A stretch of DNA of 6,322 nt from JBBRHH01 sp038222915 (GTDB lineage: Bacteria > Planctomycetota > Phycisphaerae > Tepidisphaerales > Tepidisphaeraceae): assembly GCA_038222915.1 (NCBI GenBank), contig JBBRHH010000371.1, positions 1-6,322 of the forward strand, in the 5' to 3' direction. The position numbers and the translations under genes were made by a program. Below are positions 1 through 5,763 of this stretch, piece after piece. Positions within the stretch are counted from its first letter, which is position 1. Each line of letters starts with the position of its first letter. The notes beneath the pieces were generated by a model. The model was not told the origin of the DNA, did not search any database, and saw only the letters and a program-made list of their open reading frames with translations.

Positions 1-38
1 GCCCAATGGCCAACAAAGCACCAAATTCCAATGACCAA

Positions 39-188
39 GGGTGTGTCGGTTTTTGTGAATTGGTGGTGTAAATGTGCGCGCAATTGGGTTGCGTGTCGGT
101 TTTGGTTGGGTGGGTTTGCGTAAGTGGTTTGTGGCCAGTTAGTTGGCCGGAAGTGAGCGTGGCGCGGGGTTGGAAAAAACCGACACAC
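39..188. repeat. Inverted copies of the 11-bp repeat word facing the array
   Basis: GTGTGTCGGTTTTT at 41-54 is the exact reverse complement of AAAAACCGACACAC at 175-188, a 14-bp perfect inverted repeat whose right arm is the first unit of the tandem array. A second inverted copy, TTGCGTGTCGG at 89-99 followed by TTTT, lies 50 bp to the right of the first. Within the left side, CACCAAATTC (19-28) and GAATTGGTG (57-65) also pair apart from one bulged A. Arms 120 bp apart could form a cruciform in DNA or a long-range stem in RNA. Alternatively, both sides may simply contain copies of one repeat family in opposite orientations. Confidence 0.65.
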
Positions 189-289
189 AACCGACACATG
201 ACCAGCACATAACCGACGCATGATCGACACACGACCAACGCACAAACGGACCACGATCGGCACACAACCGACACACGATCGACGACGGA
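180..289. repeat. Degenerate 11-bp tandem repeat array, about ten units
   Basis: Ten consecutive 11-bp units can be laid end to end without gaps: CCGACACACAA (180), CCGACACATGA (191), CCAGCACATAA (202), CCGACGCATGA (213), TCGACACACGA (224), CCAACGCACAA (235), ACGGACCACGA (246), TCGGCACACAA (257), CCGACACACGA (268), TCGACGACGGA (279). The approximate consensus is (C/T)CGACACACRA. A period of 11 is not a multiple of 3, so the repetition is not being kept by a protein reading frame. It is close to one helical turn, so equivalent bases would face the same side of the duplex. The word CCGGAAGTG stands at both flanks (147-155 and 290-298). No function can be assigned. It could be a phased protein-binding array, a neutral minisatellite or part of a structured transcript. 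Confidence 0.85.
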
Positions 290-403
290 CCGGAAGTGCT
301 GAGTGAGGCTTGATGGAGAGGCAATGGCCAAGGCCCGATGGCTGACAATGGACCGAGGACGAAGGGCCAAGGCGGTTTCGAGCTGGGGGCGCTTTCTGGT
401 ATT

Positions 404-428
404 TCGCGCGCTGCGCGATTTTATTTTT
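404..428 (+). terminator. Candidate rho-independent terminator in the gene-poor region
   Basis: A perfect 6-bp GC-rich stem, TCGCGC (404-409) with GCGCGA (413-418), has a 3-nt loop GCT and runs straight into TTTTATTTTT (419-428). This is the classic layout of an intrinsic terminator reading on the + strand. The stem is short, and no gene is recognised upstream within the window, so what it would terminate is unclear: a transcript through the 11-bp array, or one entering from the left of the window. It may also be chance, because the CGCG run is self-complementary. Confidence 0.5.
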
Positions 429-816
429 CCAGATTGGATTTGGGAGTTGAGCATTGACAGGGGTTTAGGCCGAACGGCTCCAAAAAAATAACCGCCCCCT
501 TTGCGCCCCCCAAATCACCCCTTTCCGACGGAGGGGAACTTGAGACCATGAAACGGGAGACTGGAGACTTGAGGAGGAGGGGAGAAGACTGACCACGGCG
601 ACGCTGATTCGTTGAGAAATGCGCGGAGAGTGGGCTGGGGGTTGTGGCGATTTGGTGCTTTGGGTGGTGGACGATTCCTAGCATTGGATGGTCCCTCCTG
701 CTGCCTCGCCTCCCGATCATTGATACTTAACATTAAACTATCATCACTCGGAGGGGGCGTCAATGGAATTTTGATTATTTTCGGCCGTGGGTGATGCGAT
801 TCTTTCTTGATTTTGG

Positions 817-851
817 CGTCGCCCCGCTGTGCGAGAGGCAAGAGGGCGACG
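817..851. repeat. 8-bp perfect inverted repeat upstream of the lipoprotein promoter
   Basis: CGTCGCCC (817-824) and GGGCGACG (844-851) are exact reverse complements separated by 19 nt, centred about 60 bp upstream of the predicted -35 box at 895. No T-tract follows on either side, so it is not a typical terminator. The spacing would suit a regulator-binding dyad or a hairpin, but nothing in the sequence identifies a regulator. Confidence 0.45.
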
Positions 852-894
852 GTGTGCTTCGCGTGTGTGTTGCAGCGCGGGAGCCGAATTCTTT

Positions 895-924
895 TTGACA
901 AACCTCGCCCCGACCCGTTAGACT
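895..924 (+). promoter_or_regulatory. Predicted sigma70-type promoter of the lipoprotein gene
   Basis: A perfect -35 hexamer TTGACA (895-900) is followed after 18 bp by TAGACT (919-924), which matches the TATAAT consensus at four of six positions including the important first T, second A and last T. Transcription would start near position 931. That gives a 5' leader of about 50 nt before the ATG at 982. Confidence 0.6.
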
Positions 925-981
925 TCGCAACTTGAGGCTGGTTGGTCCATACACCTGTGATTCTTCAACGAGGATGTAGCG

Positions 982-1227
982 ATGAAAAAGCTGCTTTTCG
1001 GCGCGATGCTGGCGGGATCGATGCTGTCCCTTACGGGCTGTCTCAACACGCCCGGTTACTCCTGCGGTTTTCCCACTATCGGCACCGTTGACGCTAAATG
1101 CACCGGTGAACACTGGAACCGGATCATCCGCAACCAGCGCAATGAGTCCGACCAGTTCATCGAAGAAGCCGACTCTGCCCTGCTCCTGGATCCGGGTAGC
1201 CACATGACCAAGTGGAACGTGCGATAA
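982..1227 (+). CDS. Small predicted lipoprotein, 81 aa, function unknown
   Basis: The product begins with a classic lipoprotein signal peptide: positively charged MKK, a hydrophobic stretch (residues 4-17), and a lipobox LTGC ending at Cys20. It is predicted to be cleaved before Cys20, lipidated and anchored in the inner or outer membrane, leaving a mature part of only about 62 residues. After the lipobox come two further cysteines (C28, C40) that could form a disulfide in the periplasm, a charged helical stretch (about 43-66), and a C-terminal segment DPGSHMTKWNVR. I do not recognise the family. The start is well supported: GAGGA (970-974) lies 7 nt upstream of the ATG, and a strong promoter precedes it. 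A rho-independent terminator follows 30 nt after the stop, so this is a single-gene transcription unit separate from mfd. Confidence is high that it is a real lipoprotein gene; its role is unknown. Confidence 0.85.
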   Translation: MKKLLFGAMLAGSMLSLTGCLNTPGYSCGFPTIGTVDAKCTGEHWNRIIRNQRNESDQFIEEADSALLLDPGSHMTKWNVR

Positions 1228-1257
1228 TCGTCGAATCGCACCTCAACGGATAAAAAC

Positions 1258-1292
1258 AAACCGGCCAGGCGGCAACGCAGGTCGGTTTTTTT
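1258..1292 (+). terminator. Rho-independent terminator after the lipoprotein gene
   Basis: AAACCGGCC (1258-1266) pairs with GGTCGGTTT (1280-1288) over 9 bp with a single G-U pair, closing a 13-nt loop. The stem merges into a run of seven T (1286-1292), then C and TTT. It lies 30 nt downstream of the TAA at 1225-1227. It separates the lipoprotein transcript from mfd, which therefore needs its own promoter. Confidence 0.85.
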
Positions 1293-1318
1293 CTTTGGCC
1301 TGCGTGCTGCCCGCCGGC

Positions 1319-1347
1319 TTTACCGCCTTGCCTCATAGACCTACGAT
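1319..1347 (+). promoter_or_regulatory. Weak candidate promoter abutting the mfd start codon
   Basis: TTTACC (1319-1324, four of six matches to TTGACA) and TACGAT (1342-1347, four of six matches to TATAAT) are separated by 17 bp in the short gap between the terminator and mfd. The expected transcription start, about 7 nt after the -10 box, is near 1354, only about 3 nt before the ATG at 1357. If used, the mfd mRNA would be nearly leaderless, in agreement with the absence of a Shine-Dalgarno sequence there. This is an inference from weak boxes. Confidence 0.35.
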
Positions 1348-1356
1348 TTGCAACCT

Positions 1357-4300
1357 ATGAAACGAACCCCTCCCGCTGCCGTCGGGCGGCTTGTGGCTGC
1401 GCGCGCCTTGAAGGATCTGGCGGAGGCACTGCGCGTGCAATCCATGGCCACTGCCTCTGGGCTCTGGGGCTCGAGCTTCGCCGCCGTTACGGGCAGCCTT
1501 GAACGCGAGCTGAACCGGCCGCTGCTGGTTGTCTGCGGGCACATCGACGAGGCCGATGATATTGCGGACGACATGCTACTTTTTCATGGCCGGCGGCCTG
1601 ATGTGCTGCCCGCGCTCGAACTGGGCAACAGCCTTGGCCGGGTGAGTGAAGAACAGGTCGCGAATCGGTTTAATCTTCTCTCGCGGTATGCGGGCGGAAA
1701 CGAGCAGTCCTCCGCGTCGCCGCTCGTGGTCGCGCCGGTTCAGGCGCTGATGCAGTCCGTCCCTTCGCGCAAGCAACTCAGCGAGTTGGTGCGAACCCTT
1801 CGCCCCGGCCAATCCCTCGAACCCGAAAAGCTGATCGTCTGGCTCTCCGAACACGGCTACAACCGCCTCGAACAATGTGAAGTGCCGGGCGATTTCGCCG
1901 TCCGCGGCGGAATCATCGATGTCTATCTGCCGGGCGACTCCGCACAGGCCGCCGATACCGTCGGCCTTACCGTGCGCATCGACTTTTTTGGCGACCAGGT
2001 CGAATCCATCAAGCAGTTCGATCTCGACACACTAGGATCCAAAGGGCCGCTCGAATCCGTCCAGATCATGGATTTAAAAGGCCAGCTTCCAGAGACCGGC
2101 GACTCCACCAGCTTCCTCACCTATCTGCCCGAAGCGACTATCGTGATTCTCTGGTCGCCGCTGGAAATCGCCGAGCAATCCAAGAGCTATTTCGATCGCC
2201 TGCCGGAAGTGAAAGGCATCTATCCGCTCCGGGCGATTCTCGAAAACATCAGCCGCTTCGCACGCCTCGAGCTCAGCCAGTTTGGGCAGGGCAGCGCCGC
2301 CATCGAAACCCTCATCGCCGGAACCAAAGCTCCGCACTTCCGCTTGCCCATCGGGTCGCTGCAGAAGTTCGAGACAGACGCCAAGAAAGCGATCGCCGAG
2401 CTGGCGGAATTGGCCGGCACGCATGATGTAACGGTCTATTGCGAAAACGAGGGCGAGGCCAAACGGTTCACTGAACTGCTTGACCAGGACCAGCCGGGCC
2501 TGCGCGCGAAGCTCGACATCGCTACTGGATACCTGCACCACGGTTTTGTCTGGGAAGCATCACGCGACGAGGCCGCCGGCGAACTGCCTGTTGCCCTCGT
2601 CGGCCACCACGAACTGTTTCATCGCTTTGATGTCCGCCGCCGCTCCAAAAAATCCATCGCATCCCGGCCGGTCGATTCGTTCCTCGATCTGAAGGTTGGT
2701 GACTACGTGGTGCACGTCGCCCACGGCGTTGCGAAGTTCACTGGGATTCAGACCATCACAAAGGAAGGCAGCAGCGAGGAGTATCTGACACTGCGCTTCG
2801 CCGACAATGCGGCACTGCACGTCCCGGCCAATCGCATCAACCTGATCCAGAAATACATCGGCGGCTTCACCGGGCATCCGCGCCTGTCCAGACTCGGCAG
2901 CGGCTCTTGGGAGAAGGAGAAGGCGAAGGTGGCCGAGGCGGTTATGGATATGGCGGCTGAGCTGCTGGACGTGCAGGCGGCCCGCGCCGCCGAGCGCGGG
3001 ACCGCTTATCCACCGGATACCGAATGGCAGAAGGAATTTGAGGCCGCGTTTCCTTACGAGCCCACGCCAGACCAGGTCACCGGCGCGGAAGAGATCAAGT
3101 CCGACATGACCCGTCCCCGCCCGATGGACCGTCTACTGTGCGGTGATGTCGGCTACGGGAAGACTGAGCTTGCGATGCGCGCAGCCTTCAAGGCCGTTGA
3201 ATATGGAAAGCAGGTGGCCGTGCTTGTGCCAACGACAGTGTTGGCCGAACAGCACTATCAATCTTTCCGCAACCGCATGGCCGACTATCCGTTCGCGGTC
3301 GAATCGATCAGCCGGTTCAAGTCCGCCAAGCAGCAGAAGGAAACACTCGGGCGTCTCGCGAAGGGCGAAGTCGACATTCTCATCGGCACGCATCGGCTGA
3401 TCAGCAAGGACGTGAAGTTCAGCGATCTTGGCCTTGTTGTGATCGACGAAGAACAGCGATTTGGTGTCACCCACAAAGAGCGATTGAAGCAGATGCGCAC
3501 AACGGTGGACGTGCTGACGATGTCGGCCACGCCCATCCCGCGAACGCTCCACATGAGCATGCTGGGTCTGCGCGACATCAGCTCATTGACGACTGCGCCG
3601 CAAGACCGCCGCAGCGTGGTCACTGAAGTGATGCCGTTCGACAAGCAGCGCGTCAAGATCGCCATCGAGCGTGAATTGAACCGCGAAGGCCAGACGTATT
3701 TCGTTCACAACCGCGTGGATAACATCCTGGAGATCGCCGACCAGATTCAGAACCTTGTCCCCGAAGCGCGCATCATCGTTGGCCACGGCCAGATGGGCGA
3801 AGGAGAGCTGGAGAAGGTCATGCTTCAGTTCATCCATCACGAGGCGGACATCCTTGTCTGCACGACCATCATCGAGTCCGGGCTGGATATTCCCAACGCC
3901 AACACGATTTTTATCAACAACGCCGATCGATTTGGCTTGAGTGAGTTGCACCAGCTGCGCGGCCGGGTGGGGCGGTGGAAACACCGGGCGTACTGCTATC
4001 TGCTGTTGCCGCCCGATCGGCCTGTCACGCCCGTTGCCGCCAAACGCCTGAAGGCGATCGAGGAATATTCTCACCTTGGCGCCGGCTTTAAGATCGCCAT
4101 GCGCGATCTGGAGATTCGCGGTGCGGGTAATATTCTCGGCGCGGAGCAGTCAGGGCACATCGCGGCCGTGGGGTATGAGATGTATTGCCAGCTTCTCGAA
4201 GAGGCCACGCGACAACTGAAGAATGAACCGAAGCTTATTCGTCCGGAGGCGCATGTTGACATCGGGCTCTCCGCGTTCATTCCGCGGCAATATGTTCCCG

Positions 4301-4989
4301 GCGACCGGCAGCGGATGGATCTTTATCGTCGTCTTTCGCGCTGCACGAGTCTGGAGATGGTGGCCGAGCTTCAGCAGGACATGGTCGACGCGTTTGGCGA
4401 ACAACCTCGGCCGCTTGTTTTGCTTATTGCGCTGACCGAGCTTCGGCTTCTGGCTGGCCACTATGGTGTGGACAGCATCATCAAGCAGGAACCAGACGTC
4501 GTGCTCAAGTTGAACGATGCGAGCCGCGTGCAGGCGGCGCTGGCTGGGGCGCCGGGCACGTTGCGTCTGGTTGATGATCGCACCCTGTACCTCCGCATGC
4601 CCAAGACGTATCTCGAAGCCGAACCGATGCTATTGGTTTTGCGAAACCTGATGAAAGGGGCGTACGATCGGGAGAAGAAGGCGGCGGCCGCATTGCCGCA
4701 AACCGAAGCTGTCGCGGCTCCAGTTGCGGAACAGCAAGTCGCACCGCCGCCAGTGGCCAAGCCCGCGCCCACTCCCGCACCCGAGGCACCCAAATCCATG
4801 CCCGCCAAAGGTGCACCCAAGGCCGGCCCGCAGCAATTCGTCGCCGCATCCAAAAAAGCGGAGGCCGTCCCCGCCCTCACCCCCAAGCTCATGGCCGAGC
4901 TGGAAAAACTTTCATCACTCCGCGCATCGGGTATCCTGAACGATCAGGAGTTCGAGAATGCGCGAAAACGCCTGCTCGCCCGGGGGTGA
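1357..4989 (+). CDS. mfd: Transcription-repair coupling factor Mfd with extra C-terminal SHOCT-like domain
   Basis: Mfd is an ATP-dependent DNA translocase. It recognises RNA polymerase stalled at a lesion, displaces it and recruits the UvrA/UvrB nucleotide-excision repair machinery. Domains, numbered from the ATG (1,210 aa): UvrB-like N-terminal module with GLWGSS (35-40) and FAVRGGIID (about 180-188); RNA-polymerase-interaction domain (about 443-505) starting GDYVVH; relay segment with WEKEK (from 518); RecG-type motor with Walker A GDVGYGKTE (596-604, Lys602), DEEQ (697-700), TMSATPIPRT (721-730), IIESGLDIPN (838-847), QLRGRVGR (866-873) and the translocation motif RDLEIRGAGNILG (916-928); TRCF C-terminal domain (about 967-1105). 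All key motifs look intact. The tail is atypical: a Pro/Ala/Lys-rich linker (about 1109-1173), then a SHOCT-like segment (1174-1209) with LEKLSSLRASGIL and EFE..RKRLL. E. coli Mfd is 1,148 aa and ends without such a domain. ATG 1357 is preferred over an in-frame TTG at 1348; an in-frame TAG at 1336 rules out longer forms. Confidence 0.97.
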   Translation: MKRTPPAAVGRLVAARALKDLAEALRVQSMATASGLWGSSFAAVTGSLERELNRPLLVVCGHIDEADDIADDMLLFHGRRPDVLPALELGNSLGRVSEEQVANRFNLLSRYAGGNEQSSASPLVVAPVQALMQSVPSRKQLSELVRTLRPGQSLEPEKLIVWLSEHGYNRLEQCEVPGDFAVRGGIIDVYLPGDSAQAADTVGLTVRIDFFGDQVESIKQFDLDTLGSKGPLESVQIMDLKGQLPETGDSTSFLTYLPEATIVILWSPLEIAEQSKSYFDRLPEVKGIYPLRAILENISRFARLELSQFGQGSAAIETLIAGTKAPHFRLPIGSLQKFETDAKKAIAELAELAGTHDVTVYCENEGEAKRFTELLDQDQPGLRAKLDIATGYLHHGFVWEASRDEAAGELPVALVGHHELFHRFDVRRRSKKSIASRPVDSFLDLKVGDYVVHVAHGVAKFTGIQTITKEGSSEEYLTLRFADNAALHVPANRINLIQKYIGGFTGHPRLSRLGSGSWEKEKAKVAEAVMDMAAELLDVQAARAAERGTAYPPDTEWQKEFEAAFPYEPTPDQVTGAEEIKSDMTRPRPMDRLLCGDVGYGKTELAMRAAFKAVEYGKQVAVLVPTTVLAEQHYQSFRNRMADYPFAVESISRFKSAKQQKETLGRLAKGEVDILIGTHRLISKDVKFSDLGLVVIDEEQRFGVTHKERLKQMRTTVDVLTMSATPIPRTLHMSMLGLRDISSLTTAPQDRRSVVTEVMPFDKQRVKIAIERELNREGQTYFVHNRVDNILEIADQIQNLVPEARIIVGHGQMGEGELEKVMLQFIHHEADILVCTTIIESGLDIPNANTIFINNADRFGLSELHQLRGRVGRWKHRAYCYLLLPPDRPVTPVAAKRLKAIEEYSHLGAGFKIAMRDLEIRGAGNILGAEQSGHIAAVGYEMYCQLLEEATRQLKNEPKLIRPEAHVDIGLSAFIPRQYVPGDRQRMDLYRRLSRCTSLEMVAELQQDMVDAFGEQPRPLVLLIALTELRLLAGHYGVDSIIKQEPDVVLKLNDASRVQAALAGAPGTLRLVDDRTLYLRMPKTYLEAEPMLLVLRNLMKGAYDREKKAAAALPQTEAVAAPVAEQQVAPPPVAKPAPTPAPEAPKSMPAKGAPKAGPQQFVAASKKAEAVPALTPKLMAELEKLSSLRASGILNDQEFENARKRLLARG

Positions 4990-4990
4990 T
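4982..4990 (+). promoter_or_regulatory. Shine-Dalgarno sequence overlapping the mfd stop codon
   Basis: GGGGGTGAT (4982-4990) matches the canonical anti-16S complement GGAGGTGAT at eight of nine bases and contains the mfd stop codon TGA (4987-4989). The G-run ends 6 nt before the GTG at 4993. It fixes that GTG as the start of the following gene and predicts that ribosomes finishing mfd re-initiate on it. Confidence 0.65.
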
Positions 4991-4992
4991 CC

Positions 4993-5679
4993 GTGATATC
5001 GGTCATTGTCGTTAAGGCGAAGCGGGCCGCCCATTTCCTCCAAAACGGGCTCGGTTATGCGGGACTTTTCTGTTTCGTCTTTGGCCTCCTATACGGCATT
5101 GCCAACGGCGTCCGATCCGGAATTCGCACCGAAGCGGCGGAAGTTCGCACAATGTGGTTAGGCGCTGGATGGGTGTTTCTCATTCTCTGGTTATCCATTC
5201 ACCTGCTGCGCAGTCTCCACCTGGAGCGTGGCCGATCAAATGCCAGGCGGCAATTCAATTTCGTCATGACCGATGCACTCACCGGCCACATCAAAATAAC
5301 CGGCTGTGGCACGGGCTGGGTCGAATACCGCTGGCGATCCGAACCGTCCGATACAACTCTCCGGCTCAGGAGCCTGCCTACTGTCACCGGGCTGTTATGG
5401 GCAAACGACGAGAGCGAAACGTATGAACCATCCAGTTTCGACGACAATCTCGACGGCCATTGGCGCGAAATCGCAGTATCAGGAGTCGACCCATGGGCCG
5501 TTTGCGTCCATTTCCGTCTCGCATCCAACGCAAAGCGCGAACGTCCCTGCGCGATCATCGTTCGCGTGCGGGGCAGAGTGACCAATGTGATCCTGCCACA
5601 GTCGCCAACGATCACCGAATCGGGCGGGGCGTACGGATTCCCCGTGGTCATCCCGCTCGATCCGAATGAACTTGGATGA
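4993..5679 (+). CDS. Two-helix membrane protein of unknown function (paralogue A), 228 aa
   Basis: I do not recognise this family. The protein has a short basic N-terminus (K8, K10, R11), two hydrophobic helices at about residues 19-39 and 53-73, a strongly basic segment after the second helix (R/K-rich, about 74-90), then a soluble domain of about 140 residues with many alternating hydrophobic positions, suggesting beta structure. By the positive-inside rule both termini are probably cytoplasmic. Shared motifs with the next gene are GHIKITGCGTGWVEYRW (98-114), W157-REI...PW and VRVRG (190-194), so the two are tandem paralogues. It starts with GTG, 3 nt after the mfd stop, using a ribosome-binding site that overlaps that stop; no in-frame ATG occurs before residue 53, inside the second helix. 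The tight spacing indicates co-transcription with mfd, but no functional link to repair is visible. Confidence 0.82.
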   Translation: MISVIVVKAKRAAHFLQNGLGYAGLFCFVFGLLYGIANGVRSGIRTEAAEVRTMWLGAGWVFLILWLSIHLLRSLHLERGRSNARRQFNFVMTDALTGHIKITGCGTGWVEYRWRSEPSDTTLRLRSLPTVTGLLWANDESETYEPSSFDDNLDGHWREIAVSGVDPWAVCVHFRLASNAKRERPCAIIVRVRGRVTNVILPQSPTITESGGAYGFPVVIPLDPNELG

Positions 5680-5753
5680 GATCCGTGTCGCTGTCATCGC
5701 TCAAAGCGTCGGGTATGTTGTTGGTCAGACGCGCGGCAATGCCTTGACGCCCC

Positions 5754-5759
5754 GGTGAT
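5754..5759 (+). promoter_or_regulatory. Ribosome-binding site of paralogue B
   Basis: GGTGAT (5754-5759) is the 3' part of the canonical GGAGGTGAT and sits 4-5 nt before the ATG at 5764. It supports this ATG over the alternative in-frame GTG at 5755, which lies inside the site. The 84-nt gap between the two paralogues (5680-5763) contains no clear promoter or terminator, so read-through from the upstream gene is likely. Confidence 0.5.
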
Positions 5760-5763
5760 TCCC

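Larger units (their letters stand above)
1..894. other. Long gene-poor region upstream of the lipoprotein gene
   Basis: About 900 bp without a convincing protein-coding gene on either strand. The open frames that cross it are short, low-complexity or Pro/Arg-rich, lack recognisable domains, and generally lack a ribosome-binding site. Strand composition is strongly uneven: positions 40-170 are rich in G and T on the + strand, 180-290 in A and C, 485-530 in C, and 530-600 in purines. The region holds an 11-bp tandem array, a terminator-like hairpin and an 8-bp inverted repeat (listed separately). There is also a 7-bp word GGAGACT repeated in tandem at 556-569, the 9-bp word GGCCAAGGC at 326-334 and 365-373, and an AT-rich island at about 718-748. 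The left end may belong to a larger intergenic region cut by the window edge. A small undetected RNA or a decayed gene cannot be excluded. Confidence 0.7.

Noticed and set aside
180..289. CRISPR array
   Set aside because: Units are 11 bp, contiguous and degenerate. There are no unique spacers of about 30 bp and no cas genes.
180..289. Replication-origin iterons
   Set aside because: No replication initiator gene is nearby, no DnaA-box cluster is seen, and the array is not next to a typical origin gene such as dnaA or dnaN.
454..482. TTGACA at 454-459 as a promoter -35 box
   Set aside because: No acceptable -10 hexamer occurs 16-18 bp downstream (only C/G-rich sequence there).
303..491. 62-codon + strand open frame in the gene-poor region
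   Set aside because: It starts at GTG without a clear ribosome-binding site, runs through the terminator-like hairpin at 404-428, and its sequence shows no domain or signal. Probably spurious.
515..901. 128-codon - strand open frame
   Set aside because: Its composition is Pro/Ser/Arg-rich as expected from GC-rich noncoding DNA, no motif is recognisable, and it overlaps the -35 box of the lipoprotein promoter.
775..1203. 142-codon - strand open frame
   Set aside because: It lies antisense to the well-supported lipoprotein gene and its promoter and resembles no known family.
1348..1356. TTG at 1348 as the mfd start
   Set aside because: It would add only three residues, is a rare start codon, has no ribosome-binding site, and would overlap the candidate promoter's initiation region. 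ATG 1357 is more likely, though not proven.
4461..4892. 143-codon - strand open frame opposite the mfd tail
   Set aside because: Its Gly/Ala-rich content is the mirror of the Pro/Ala-rich codons of the Mfd linker, a typical shadow frame.
5680..5763. Hidden gene or frameshifted continuation between the two paralogues
   Set aside because: Paralogue A ends with a natural stop beyond its last shared motif, and B begins with its own ribosome-binding site and hydrophobic N-terminus. The 84-nt gap shows no coding signal.
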